The notes under the pieces: model-generated
Databases searched by the model: none
What the model saw: the letters and a program-made list of their open reading frames with translations, nothing else
What the model was told of the DNA's origin: nothing
Position numbers and translations under genes: made by a program
Source of the DNA: an uncultured Zoogloea sp.
GTDB taxonomy: Bacteria; Pseudomonadota; Gammaproteobacteria; Burkholderiales; Rhodocyclaceae
DNA length: 60,145 nt
NCBI GenBank assembly: GCA_937967645.1
Contig: CALBTT010000052.1
Coordinates: 1 to 60,145, forward strand
Reading direction: 5' to 3'
In this document: positions 23,546 to 32,421 of the stretch, piece after piece
Numbering within the stretch: position 1 is the stretch's first letter
How the letters are laid out: every line of letters starts with the position of its first letter

Positions 23546-26500
23546 GATCGCAGGGGCCAGCCCCGCGAGAGGGCCAGCTGATTGAGTTGAGTGATCACCT
23601 CGTCGAATTCCATGGCATTCAGATGTTTTCCGATGAAGGCCAGTTCATCCGCAAGGTCGGTACCCGCTGCGGCGGCGAGCAGCGCCTTGAACAGGGAGAA
23701 TGAATCGAACTTCCGCTCGGCAAGGAGCGGGAGCAGCTGTTCGATCAGGGGGCACAGGGACGCTGGATCCGCTGTGACACGCTTGACTGCCGCGGTTTCG
23801 CGGCTTGCCACGGGCTTCAGCCAGCGCTCGCAAATGGCGGACAGGTCGCTGAACGAGATCGGTTTGGCGAGGTAATCGTTCATGCCGACCGCCTCGCAAC
23901 GACGGCGGTCGGCCTCGAAGGCCTCTGCCGAGATGGCCACGATAGGCGTGGCGGGACGCTTGTTGGCCGTCTCCCAATGGCGAATCCGGGTGGTGGTTTC
24001 CCAACCGTCGAGTCTGGGCATGATGAGGTCCATCAATACGAGGTCGAACGCCGGGCCCGAGCTGAGGGCCTGCAGGGCCTGAAGGCCGTCTTCCGCCACT
24101 TCGGCGACCAGTCCAAGTTTGCTCAGCGCCGCTATGGCGACCTTGCGGTGCACACCGTTGTCGTCGACGACCAGAACACGGCCGGACAGCAGGCGGGGAG
24201 CGCTGACGTGGTGACCTCCCGTCCCATCGGCTACCGCTGTGTCGAAGGATAGGGCGTGCGCACCGGGGGCGGCCTTGATCTGGAACCAGAAACGCGAGCC
24301 TTTCCCTGGGCAGGATTCCACGCCGACGTTCCCTTCCATGAGGTGGGCAAGCTGCTGGACGACGGACAGGCCGAGACCGGTTCCGCCGTGACGCCGGGTC
24401 GCGGTGTTGTCGAGCTGGGTGAACGGTTCGAAGAGCCCGCCCATCTTTTCCGCAGGAATCCCGATCCCGGTATCGGTCACCGAGAATTCAAGCAGCGGCA
24501 TGGCGTCCATGAGGCCGAGCTGTCGCGCGCAGACCCGGATTTCGCCCTGCACGGTGAACTTGAGGGCGTTGCCGATCAGGTTGGAGAGCATCTGGCGCAG
24601 TCTGTTGACGTCCGCACTCAGCCTGATTCCGGGGGGCAGTTCGCACTCCGCGAAGATGGCGAGCTTTCTCAGGTGGGCGGCGGCGGCAAACAGCTGGACC
24701 GTCTCCTGCACCAACTCCGCTGGCGAGAAGTCTTCCACGTCCAGTTCGAAACGTCCCGCCTCGATCTTGGACAGATCGAGAATGTCGTTCAGCAGCGTCA
24801 GGAGGGTCTGACCCGAGCGGAGCAGGGTGCCGACACAGTCCTGTCTTTCCTGGTGGGACAGGTCCTGGTTGAGCAGGATCTCCGCCATGCCCAGGATGCC
24901 GTTCATGGGGGTGCGGATCTCGTGGCTCATGACCGCCAGAAACTGGCTCTTGGCCCGGCTGGCAGCCTCCGCCTGTTCCTTCAGGCGGTAGGCGTCGGTC
25001 ACATCCACACGGAAGCCCACGATATGCCCGGTCGGGGTCCTGCGGTCGCGGAAACGCACCCAGCGGCCGTTGGTCAGTTGCTCGATGCTGTCGGTCTGGC
25101 CGGCCTGGTGGGCGGCGACCCGGGCTTCCAGCCAGGTGTCGGGATCCGCCTGGGGCGCCATATAGACGCCGTGCTCCACGCTCAGGTGGAGCAGTTCCCG
25201 GAAGGTCTTGCCCGGAACCACGTGTTCTGCGATCGCGCGGTAGCCCTGCCTGAACTCCTCGTTGCAGTAGGCGAGACGATCATCCTGATCGTAGATCACA
25301 AGGGGCTCGCCGATGGCTTCGATGGCGGAGCGCAGCAGGGCTTCGCTTTCCAGCCGCCCCGCCTCCGCCAGCTTCCGTTCCGTGATGTCGTCCAGCGCAC
25401 CGATCATGCGCGTGGCACGGCCGTCCTGCGTGCGTTCGACCACTTTGCCCCGGTCCGAGACCCAGATCAGGGCCCCGTCCCCGCGCACCATGCGGAACTC
25501 TTCGGCGTAATCGACGCCGCTGCTCAGCGCCTGCCGGATCCCGGCACGCACCCGTTCACGGTCCATCTCGAAGACGAGTTCCAGGAACACACTGGCGGGA
25601 TGTTCCAGCAGCGAGTCGTTGCAGTTGAGTATCTCCAGCCAGCGGCCGTTGTGGCTCACCGTGTCGTTCTCGATGTCCCAGTCCCACAGACCCTCTCCCG
25701 TTGCCTCCATGACCGAGCGGTAGCGCTTCTCGCTGGCCTGCAGGCTGAGCTCGATGCGCTGGCGCTCGGACACGTCGTGGATCATGAAGTAGGTGAACTC
25801 CTGGCCGGCGTGGCTGAAAGACCCCGGATGGACCTCCACATCACGGGTCTCGCCGTTGGCCAGACGGTGTACTGCATAGAAACTGTCGGCTGCGCTGCCC
25901 TGCGTCTTGCCGGGGAGAGGGAGGCCGCGGGAGCCATCGTGTCCGGTGATGTCGGCCGCCACGAGGGTCTTGAACTGTTCCGCGTCGTAGCCGTAGAAGT
26001 CATGGGCGGCCTGGTTGCTCTCGATGATGCGTCCGTTTCGTGGGTCGATCAGCAGCAGGACGGCGGAGGTGCCGAAGAACAGGGAGCGATAGCGCTTTTC
26101 ACTTTCCTCCAGGCGGTCTTCAAGCTGCCTGGAAAGAAACGACAGGTGATCGTTCTGGCGGGCGATGGACCGGGCCAGGAAGAACACGATGAAGGTCCCC
26201 GCGCAACCGAGGATGAGGATGCCCACCGGGCGGAGGCGGTCCGTGATGGGAAGGAACTCGGGCGTGCTCCGGATCTGCACGAGCCATGTCTTCTGTCCGA
26301 CGGGGATGACCGCCTGGGAGGCATACACCTCGAGGGAGGAGGCGGCCTGAGAGGCGCCATCGTGACGGGCGGCGCTGTCGTAGAGGAGGCTGTCCTGGTG
26401 CTGGGTGGCGTCGGCATAGACGCGGATGGCGAGGTGCTGGAAGCGCTGGCCGAGAGTACCCCGGATGAAGTCCTCGGCGCGTAGCGGGCAATACACGAAG

Positions 26501-27258
26501 CCGATCAGCGCTTCACGTCGTTTCTCGACGGTGCTCGGGTTGGTGCCCGGCCGGTAGACCGGCATGTAGATCAGGAAGCCGCGCTGGACATCCTGCTCGG
26601 TCTCCTGCACCAGCTTGACCATGCCGGACAGGACGGGCTGGCCGCTGTCCCGTGCCTGCTCCATGGCGGCACGCCGGATGGGCTCGGAGAGCATGTCGTA
26701 GCCGAATGCCCGTTGATTACGCCAGTCGAACGGCTCGATGAAGATGATGGCGCTGTAGAGGTCGCGCGGGCCTTCGGGCCAGAGGATGTAATCCGGGTAG
26801 CCTTCGCGGCGGACCGCAGCCGTATGCGCATCCAGCCCCGCGGGAGGGACCAGCACGCTGTAGCCCAGCCCCCGGATGCCAGGGTAATGGTCCTGGATCT
26901 GCAGGCCGGACACAAAGTGGCGCCAGCTGGCCCGATTCAGTGCCGGCGCGGCGTCAACCAGGCCGGCTGCGCTCCTGAGGATCGTTTCATAGGCGGTCAG
27001 CCGTCCTGTCAGCTCACCGATGACCAGGGCTTCCTCCCGATTGAAGCGCTCCTGTCCATTCACGCGGACGACCCGCCAGGAGAGGAGGGAGGCGGCAATG
27101 ACGAGCGCCATGGCGATGCCCAGGATGGCCAGCTCGACCCGCTGGGGGCGGGTGAGGCGTGTGAGTTGCCGGAGTCGGGCGCAGAGGGGCCCCATCGCGG
27201 CCCAGCGGGTGCTCGGGGGGGCGGTGTCGGATCGCTCGGTTATCGGATGGGCCCTCAA
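23542..27258 (-). CDS. CHASE1/PAS hybrid sensor histidine kinase
   Basis: A 1238-aa membrane kinase with a TM near 43-65, a CHASE1 periplasmic sensor (about 90-320, with HYPGIRGLGY), and TM2 near 345-365. Three PAS domains follow (about 385-765), then HisKA with MSHEIRTPMNG, HATPase with DTGIGIP and GGTGLGLS, and a receiver with VVDDN and LMDLIMPRLDGWE. The tail has no clear HPt histidine. The start is uncertain: TTG at 27258 gives this length, and ATG at 27195 would shorten it by 21 codons. It is coupled to the GGDEF regulator. The AT-rich 27259-27360 stretch, with TTTTGAT / ATCAAAA (27308-27336), is the likely promoter region. Confidence 0.9.
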   Translation of the reverse strand: MRAHPITERSDTAPPSTRWAAMGPLCARLRQLTRLTRPQRVELAILGIAMALVIAASLLSWRVVRVNGQERFNREEALVIGELTGRLTAYETILRSAAGLVDAAPALNRASWRHFVSGLQIQDHYPGIRGLGYSVLVPPAGLDAHTAAVRREGYPDYILWPEGPRDLYSAIIFIEPFDWRNQRAFGYDMLSEPIRRAAMEQARDSGQPVLSGMVKLVQETEQDVQRGFLIYMPVYRPGTNPSTVEKRREALIGFVYCPLRAEDFIRGTLGQRFQHLAIRVYADATQHQDSLLYDSAARHDGASQAASSLEVYASQAVIPVGQKTWLVQIRSTPEFLPITDRLRPVGILILGCAGTFIVFFLARSIARQNDHLSFLSRQLEDRLEESEKRYRSLFFGTSAVLLLIDPRNGRIIESNQAAHDFYGYDAEQFKTLVAADITGHDGSRGLPLPGKTQGSAADSFYAVHRLANGETRDVEVHPGSFSHAGQEFTYFMIHDVSERQRIELSLQASEKRYRSVMEATGEGLWDWDIENDTVSHNGRWLEILNCNDSLLEHPASVFLELVFEMDRERVRAGIRQALSSGVDYAEEFRMVRGDGALIWVSDRGKVVERTQDGRATRMIGALDDITERKLAEAGRLESEALLRSAIEAIGEPLVIYDQDDRLAYCNEEFRQGYRAIAEHVVPGKTFRELLHLSVEHGVYMAPQADPDTWLEARVAAHQAGQTDSIEQLTNGRWVRFRDRRTPTGHIVGFRVDVTDAYRLKEQAEAASRAKSQFLAVMSHEIRTPMNGILGMAEILLNQDLSHQERQDCVGTLLRSGQTLLTLLNDILDLSKIEAGRFELDVEDFSPAELVQETVQLFAAAAHLRKLAIFAECELPPGIRLSADVNRLRQMLSNLIGNALKFTVQGEIRVCARQLGLMDAMPLLEFSVTDTGIGIPAEKMGGLFEPFTQLDNTATRRHGGTGLGLSVVQQLAHLMEGNVGVESCPGKGSRFWFQIKAAPGAHALSFDTAVADGTGGHHVSAPRLLSGRVLVVDDNGVHRKVAIAALSKLGLVAEVAEDGLQALQALSSGPAFDLVLMDLIMPRLDGWETTTRIRHWETANKRPATPIVAISAEAFEADRRRCEAVGMNDYLAKPISFSDLSAICERWLKPVASRETAAVKRVTADPASLCPLIEQLLPLLAERKFDSFSLFKALLAAAAGTDLADELAFIGKHLNAMEFDEVITQLNQLALSRGWPLRS

Positions 27259-27539
27259 TGTAGGTGAAGGGGGACTGCTGCTTGGATGAATTTGCCAAAC
27301 ATTTATATTTTGATGTTTTTATCAAATTTATCAAAATAATTTTTTCCTATTTGAGGCCTGATGTACCAGGGCGCGCGAGGAGACGCGTTGCGGCGTGCTG
27401 GCAGGCAAATTGCCCGACGTGCCTGGCGGATTTGCCCGAAGCCCTGGCGAGGCACTTTGGCGGCGGAGGCGACGCCTAGAATCCGGCAGTACAAGGCCCA
27501 CCCACGAGGCCCATCCCTCACGATATTCCGGAGACCCCC

Positions 27540-28388
27540 ATGAAGCGCTTTACCCGTCGCCCCGTCCTGCTCACCCTCGCCGCCCTCCTGCTGACCTGCC
27601 ACCTGCCGGCCCAGGCCGACGAACAGATGGACGCCGTACGCAAGCGCGGCCGGTTGAAAGTTGCCGTCTACAACAACTTTCCCCCGTATTCGGACGCGGG
27701 CAAGGGCATCGACGTGGAACTGGGGCAGGCCCTGGCCGCCAGGCTCGGCCTGCAGGCCGAGATCATCGGCTTCCTGGCGGGGGAGGACATGGGAGACGAC
27801 CTGCGCAACATGGTCTGGAAAGGCCACTACCTGCGCGGTGAGCCGGCCGATGTGATGATGCGTGTGCCGGTGGACCCGGTGTTCGCCGAGGCCAACGAGC
27901 AGGCGCGCATCTTCGGCGCCTATCAGCAGGAGGTGATGGGCATGGCCCGGGTGGCCAGCCGGATCCCGGCCCCGAAGGGGTCGGCCGCGGTGGCACTGGA
28001 GGTGTTCACCCGCGAGAAGATCGGTGTTGAAGGGGACACGCTCGCCGATTCCTTCCTGGGGGCGGTGTTGCAGGGGCGCCTGCGTGCCAACATCACCCAC
28101 TTCCGTTCGGTGGCCGGCGCCGCCCAAGCTTTGAAGGAGGACAGCGTCGCAGCCGTGATGGCGCCGCTGGGCGAACTGCAGGGGGCGCTGGCGGGAGAGA
28201 CCCGCTTCACCGTCGAGGAGGCCAGGCTCGGCGAGTTGACCCCCAAGCAGTGGGCGATCGGCATGGCGGTCAAGGCCGATGCGGAGGATCTGGCCACCGC
28301 CTTGAGCAGCGCCCTGTCCGATCTGCAGAAGGATGGCACGGTGGCCGCCATCTTCAAGCGCCACGGCGTTGTCCTGCGCACCAACTGA
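27540..28388 (+). CDS. Periplasmic solute-binding protein (family 3), associated with PQQ dehydrogenase
   Basis: A 282-aa protein with a cleavable signal peptide (ending about LPAQADE, residue 27). It has an SBP family 3 core (LKVAVYNNFPPYSD, GIDVELGQALAARLG). It resembles the MxaJ/XoxJ-type binding proteins found beside PQQ alcohol dehydrogenases. Here the gene is directly upstream of such a dehydrogenase, with no ABC permease nearby. I infer a role in assembly or substrate sensing of the quinoprotein and not in transport. GGAG precedes the ATG. The gap before it (27259-27539) has the AT-rich patch noted for the kinase and no gene. Confidence 0.75.
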   Translation: MKRFTRRPVLLTLAALLLTCHLPAQADEQMDAVRKRGRLKVAVYNNFPPYSDAGKGIDVELGQALAARLGLQAEIIGFLAGEDMGDDLRNMVWKGHYLRGEPADVMMRVPVDPVFAEANEQARIFGAYQQEVMGMARVASRIPAPKGSAAVALEVFTREKIGVEGDTLADSFLGAVLQGRLRANITHFRSVAGAAQALKEDSVAAVMAPLGELQGALAGETRFTVEEARLGELTPKQWAIGMAVKADAEDLATALSSALSDLQKDGTVAAIFKRHGVVLRTN

Positions 28389-28420
28389 TCACTCTCCGGC
28401 GGGCGGGGCCCGCCATCTTC

Positions 28421-30196
28421 ATGCCCGGATCCAACATGCCCATCTCGACACGACTGCTCCCCCTCCTCGCCGCCCTGGCACTCACGCCGGCCTTCGCCGC
28501 AGACATCGACTGGCCGACTTACGGGCTTGACCACAGCAACCGGCGCTATGCGTCAGCCGACCAGATCAACTCCGCCAACGTGGCCAAACTGTCCCGGGCG
28601 TGGGCTTACCAGAGCGGCGTCAAGGCCACCTTCCAGGCCACGCCGATCATGGTGGACCGCACGGTGTATCTGTCGCTGCCCTTCAACGACGTCGTTGCGC
28701 TGGATGCCGTGAGCGGCCGGCTCCTGTGGCGCTACACGCACCCCCGCAAGAAGGATTACCCCCTGTGCTGCGGTCCGGCCAACCGGGGCGTGGCGGTGGC
28801 GGGTGGCAAGGTCTTCATCGGTACTGTGGATGCGCGCCTGGTGGCCCTGGACGCCCGGTCGGGGAAGGTGCTGTGGGATGTGGAAGTGGCCGACGGCGAC
28901 AGCGCGCGGCGCGAATCCGTGACCACCCTCAACGAATCGGACCCGTTGCGCAAGGCCACCATCGCCGGGCAGTCCGGTGTCGGGATCGCCATGGCGCCGG
29001 TGGTGTACAAGGGCAAGGTGCTGGTCGGCGTCACGGGGGTTGGCTACGGCCTGCACCTGGACTCCGACCGGGACGGGGCGCCGCTGGGGGCCGTGGTGGG
29101 CTTTGCCGGCAACTATGGGCGCCCCGGTTTTCTGGCCGCCTTCGATGCGGATACCGGCGCCCGCGTCTGGCAGTTCGACACCATCGCCCCGAGCCACTGG
29201 GAGGGCGAGTTCCGCCGCACCACGCCCGACGGCGTGCCCCTGCACCGGGACATCGACAAGGAGCGCGCCGATCTGGCCAAGTATCCGGACGCGGCCCGTT
29301 ATGGTGGTGGCTCGGCCTGGTCCACGCCGGCCATCGATGCCGAGAACGGGCTGCTCTATTTCGGCACCGGCAATCCCTCACCCCAGATGGATGGCAGCTC
29401 GCGCCCCGGCGACAACCTGTATACGGTGTCGCTGGTCTGTCTGGACGTGGACACCGGCAAGATCCGTTGGCATTACCAGCAGGTCCCCCATGACCAGTGG
29501 GGCTACGACGTGGCCAGTCCGGCCGTGCTGTTCGACTATCCGGTCAACGGCAAGCGCGTGCCGGCCGTCGGCCAGGCGGCCAAGATCGGCTGGTACTACA
29601 TCCACAACCGCCTCACCGGCGAGCTGCTGCTCAAGTCGGACGAGTTCGTCGCCCATCACAACACCTTCACCAACCCGACCCCGGAAGGGCAGGTGATCCT
29701 GCCGGGTGTGCTGGGGGGTATCAACTGGTCGCCGACCTCGGTGGATGACCAGCGCCTGGTTGCCTTCGTGCCGGCCATCCATTGGCCGGTGAAGTACACC
29801 AAGCGTGTCATCCCCGCCGGGCCGGACAAGCCGGCGGTGGAATACACGACGCTGGAGCCGCTGATGGACGTGCCGCGCTGGGGCGTGCTGTCGGCCATCG
29901 ACCTGGCCTCGGGCCGGATGAAGTGGCAGCGCCAGACGGAGCAGCCCCTGGTGGGCGGTGTGCTGGCCACGGCGGGCAATCTCGTCTTCATGGGCGAGGG
30001 CAACGGCCGCTTCAATGCCTACGATGCCGCCACCGGGCAGACGCTGTGGAGCGATCAGCTGGATGCAGGGGTCAATGCGCCCCCGATCACCTGGCAGATC
30101 GACGGCGTCCAGTATGTGGGCGTGGCCGCGGGTGGCAACCAGATCTTCGGCTACAAGGCCGGCGACACCTTCCAGGTGTACACACTGGGGCGGTGA
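28421..30196 (+). CDS. PQQ-dependent dehydrogenase-like beta-propeller protein
   Basis: A periplasmic eight-bladed quinoprotein of about 590 aa with signal peptide; the start is ATG at 28421 or 28436 (residue numbers here from 28436). It has the adjacent-Cys ring motif CC (111-112, in CCGPANRG), W-docking repeats (DAVSGRLLWRY, DARSGKVLWDV, DVDTGKIRWHY) and GTGNPSPQ. No haem-binding CxxCH is present, so it is not a quinohaemoprotein. Two usual active-site positions differ by eye: the metal-ligand Glu aligns with N226 and the catalytic Asp motif WDY(D/A) reads WGYD (355-358). Substrate and even activity are therefore open. It follows the binding protein by 32 bp. Confidence 0.82.
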   Translation: MPGSNMPISTRLLPLLAALALTPAFAADIDWPTYGLDHSNRRYASADQINSANVAKLSRAWAYQSGVKATFQATPIMVDRTVYLSLPFNDVVALDAVSGRLLWRYTHPRKKDYPLCCGPANRGVAVAGGKVFIGTVDARLVALDARSGKVLWDVEVADGDSARRESVTTLNESDPLRKATIAGQSGVGIAMAPVVYKGKVLVGVTGVGYGLHLDSDRDGAPLGAVVGFAGNYGRPGFLAAFDADTGARVWQFDTIAPSHWEGEFRRTTPDGVPLHRDIDKERADLAKYPDAARYGGGSAWSTPAIDAENGLLYFGTGNPSPQMDGSSRPGDNLYTVSLVCLDVDTGKIRWHYQQVPHDQWGYDVASPAVLFDYPVNGKRVPAVGQAAKIGWYYIHNRLTGELLLKSDEFVAHHNTFTNPTPEGQVILPGVLGGINWSPTSVDDQRLVAFVPAIHWPVKYTKRVIPAGPDKPAVEYTTLEPLMDVPRWGVLSAIDLASGRMKWQRQTEQPLVGGVLATAGNLVFMGEGNGRFNAYDAATGQTLWSDQLDAGVNAPPITWQIDGVQYVGVAAGGNQIFGYKAGDTFQVYTLGR

Positions 30197-30217
30197 CACC
30201 GGGGCCCGCGGTGGGCC

Positions 30218-30847
30218 TCACCCGATCAGCTTGAGTTTCATGGCCAGGCGGGCGAGCTCGATGTCGGTCCGCACGCCCAGCTTGGTCTTGATCTGGTAAT
30301 GCACGTTCTGCACGGTTTTCGGGCTGATGTTGAGGGTGCTGCCGATCTCTTCGGGGCCCATGCCGTCCAGGAGCAGCCGCAGGATCTCGAACTCGCGCGG
30401 GTTCAGTTCATCGGCCGGATTGCTGACGCCTTCGAGCAGGGTCAGCGCCATCTCGGGGGCGATGTCCGGGCTCAGCACTTTCTCCCGACGTGCCACCTTG
30501 TAAACCGCCTGGATGAGCACATCCGGGCTGCTGCTCTTGGTCACGTAGCCCAGGGCCCCGGCGCGGATGGCCTGCGCGGCGAAGAGCGGGTCGCGATGCA
30601 TGCTGAAGGCCAGGATGCAGGCCTCCGGCCGGCGCTGGAGGATGCGCCGGGTCAGCTCGATGCCGCCCATCCCCGGCAGGGAGAGGTCGAGGATGATCAG
30701 GTCGGGCTCGCTCTCCCGCAGGCACTGGAGCGCCTCTTCGGCGGAGGCGGCCTCGGCCTCGACGCGCAGGTCGGCGCGGCGTTCGAGCAGACGTCGGTAG
30801 CCCTCACGGACGACAGCGTGGTCATCGACCAGAAGGATGCGGATCAT
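30218..30847 (-). CDS. NarL/FixJ-type response regulator
   Basis: A 209-aa transcription regulator: receiver with D8/D9, phospho-site D54 (LDLSLPGMGG) and Lys near 104 (GYVTKSSS), then a LuxR-type HTH (about 145-205, LNPREFEILRLLLDG). It overlaps the sensor kinase gene by ATGA. The pair is convergent with the PQQ-dehydrogenase genes; such NarL-type pairs commonly control PQQ alcohol oxidation (ErbR/ExaE-like), so I infer that target. Confidence 0.92.
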   Translation of the reverse strand: MIRILLVDDHAVVREGYRRLLERRADLRVEAEAASAEEALQCLRESEPDLIILDLSLPGMGGIELTRRILQRRPEACILAFSMHRDPLFAAQAIRAGALGYVTKSSSPDVLIQAVYKVARREKVLSPDIAPEMALTLLEGVSNPADELNPREFEILRLLLDGMGPEEIGSTLNISPKTVQNVHYQIKTKLGVRTDIELARLAMKLKLIG

Positions 30848-32277
30848 GGCTGTTCCTCGGAGGTGGTGATGGGGCGGCCTGCGAGGGGCAGGAGGACGGA
30901 GACGAGCGTACCCTTCCCGGGTGGTTCTGCCGGCGTGATGCTGAGGGTGCCGCCCAGGGCCAGTACCCGCTCCTCCATGCCGAGCCGGCCGAAGCCTCCC
31001 CGGCGGTCGGCGCGGCGGGCATCGGCCGGGGCCGTGCAGCCCTGGCCGTCGTCGCGGATCTCCAGCTTCAGGCCTGCCGGCTGGCGCCGCAGTGTCACCT
31101 CCACCCGGGCCGGCTGGCCGTGGCGGACGGCATTGGTGAGACTCTCCTGGATGATGCGGTAGAGACTCACGTTGATGTTGTCCGGCAGGCCCTCGAGCCC
31201 CTCGTCCGTGGTGAGCGTGAAGCGGGTGTCCCGGCTGCGCTGGTTCCAGCCCTCGATCAGCCGTTCCAGGCTGGGGCGCAGCCCGAACTCCTCGAGTCCG
31301 ATGGGGCGCAGGCGGTGGAGGATCTGCTGCAGGGTTTCCATCATGTGCTCGACGGTCTTGACGATGGAGTCGGCGCAGGGCCGCAGGGCCGGTACGCCCT
31401 CGTCGGCGAGCTCCCGCGCGAAGGCCGCCTCGGCGTTCAGCGAGGCCAGATATTGGCCGAACTCATCGTGCAGCTCGCGGGCCAGGTGCTGGCGTTCCTC
31501 TTCCCGCACCGACAGCAGCCTGTGGGCGAGCCGTTGCTGGCTGTTGATGGTGCTTTCCAGGCGGTCGGCGAGGTGGTTGAAGCCTTCGCCGATGCGGTTG
31601 AGCTCGATCAGCGCGAAACCCGGCATGCGGGCCCGCAGGTCGCCGTGTTCCATGCGGTTAAGCGTCCCCAGGATCGCCTCGGACGGGGCCAGGGCGTTCC
31701 GCACCGGGCGATACACGAAAAAGCTCAGGAACAGGATCATCACGCTGACGGCCACCAGGTTGGCCAGCCGCTGGGTCAGCTCCAGCACCTCACGACCGTA
31801 GTTGGGGGTGACGACCAGCTGCCCCCCGGTGATGCCGGGGTACTGGCCGATGCTGCCACGGAACTCCGCATCGGCACCGATGACCCGGCGCATGAAGGTC
31901 TCCACGGGGCCTGGCAGCGCGACAGGGTTGGCAAAGCACTGCCGGTACACGGCGTGGCTGTGGAAGTCGCTCATCTCGATGCAGAAATTCAGGACCTGGC
32001 CGATCGCCTTGAGGGCGCCGAGGTCGAGCTTGAGCTCGGTCAGGGTGGCGTCGTAGGCCGAGTAGTTGCGGTTGATCTCATCGGTGATGAGCTGCCGGAT
32101 GGCGCCGCCGGTGCGCTGGATGTCACCGCGCACCCGGTGGCGTACCTCCAGCAGTGTCACCGCCGCCCCGAGGACCAGAACGATCAGGGCGAAGAGGCTG
32201 ACACGGCGCAGCAGATGACGCTTGAGGTCGAGCGGGCGCAGGCGGGGAGCGGCAGGCATGGTCAGGCAGGGCGGCAT
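30844..32277 (-). CDS. NarX/UhpB-type sensor histidine kinase
   Basis: A 477-aa membrane kinase with TM1 near 25-45, a periplasmic sensor of about 125 residues, TM2 near 175-195, HAMP, HisKA_3 with ARELHDEFGQYLASL (phospho-His), and HATPase with IRDDGQGC and FGRLGMEERV. The start may be the ATG at 32277 or the one at 32259. It is cotranscribed with the regulator at 30218. Its promoter lies in the 144-bp gap shared with the Rieske operon, back to back with it. Confidence 0.9.
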   Translation of the reverse strand: MPPCLTMPAAPRLRPLDLKRHLLRRVSLFALIVLVLGAAVTLLEVRHRVRGDIQRTGGAIRQLITDEINRNYSAYDATLTELKLDLGALKAIGQVLNFCIEMSDFHSHAVYRQCFANPVALPGPVETFMRRVIGADAEFRGSIGQYPGITGGQLVVTPNYGREVLELTQRLANLVAVSVMILFLSFFVYRPVRNALAPSEAILGTLNRMEHGDLRARMPGFALIELNRIGEGFNHLADRLESTINSQQRLAHRLLSVREEERQHLARELHDEFGQYLASLNAEAAFARELADEGVPALRPCADSIVKTVEHMMETLQQILHRLRPIGLEEFGLRPSLERLIEGWNQRSRDTRFTLTTDEGLEGLPDNINVSLYRIIQESLTNAVRHGQPARVEVTLRRQPAGLKLEIRDDGQGCTAPADARRADRRGGFGRLGMEERVLALGGTLSITPAEPPGKGTLVSVLLPLAGRPITTSEEQP

Positions 32278-32342
32278 GATTCAGCGTACAGGATGCCGCA
32301 AAACCTCTGGGCAAACTGCCCGACGCTGGCGCCAAATCTTCG

Positions 32343-32372
32343 TTGACAGCGGCAAATCGGCTCGCTTAGTAT
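32343..32372 (+). promoter_or_regulatory. Sigma-70 promoter of the Rieske oxygenase operon
   Basis: A perfect -35 TTGACA (32343-32348) and -10 TAGTAT (32367-32372) are 18 bp apart. The operator palindrome begins four bases later, across the expected start of transcription. Confidence 0.65.
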
Positions 32373-32375
32373 TTA

Positions 32376-32390
32376 ACCGAGCGCTTGATT
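32376..32390 (+). promoter_or_regulatory. Operator palindrome, copy 1 (TetR-type site)
   Basis: ACCGAGCGCTTGATT overlaps the expected +1. The reverse complement of 47210-47224 is ACCAAGCGCTTGATT, differing by one base. The shared AGCGCTT centre is palindromic. It fits repression by the TetR protein encoded at 42946. Confidence 0.65.
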
Positions 32391-32421
32391 GATTATTTGG
32401 ATACTCTTAACGGAGGTGGAA

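Noticed and set aside
24256..26484. A 742-codon plus-strand open frame
   Set aside because: It is the reverse shadow of the hybrid kinase, whose domains are all recognisable on the minus strand.
28421..30196. A lanthanide-dependent (XoxF-type) alcohol dehydrogenase
   Set aside because: An Asp at 358 resembles the extra lanthanide ligand, but the catalytic Asp two residues earlier is Gly, so the assignment would be unsafe.
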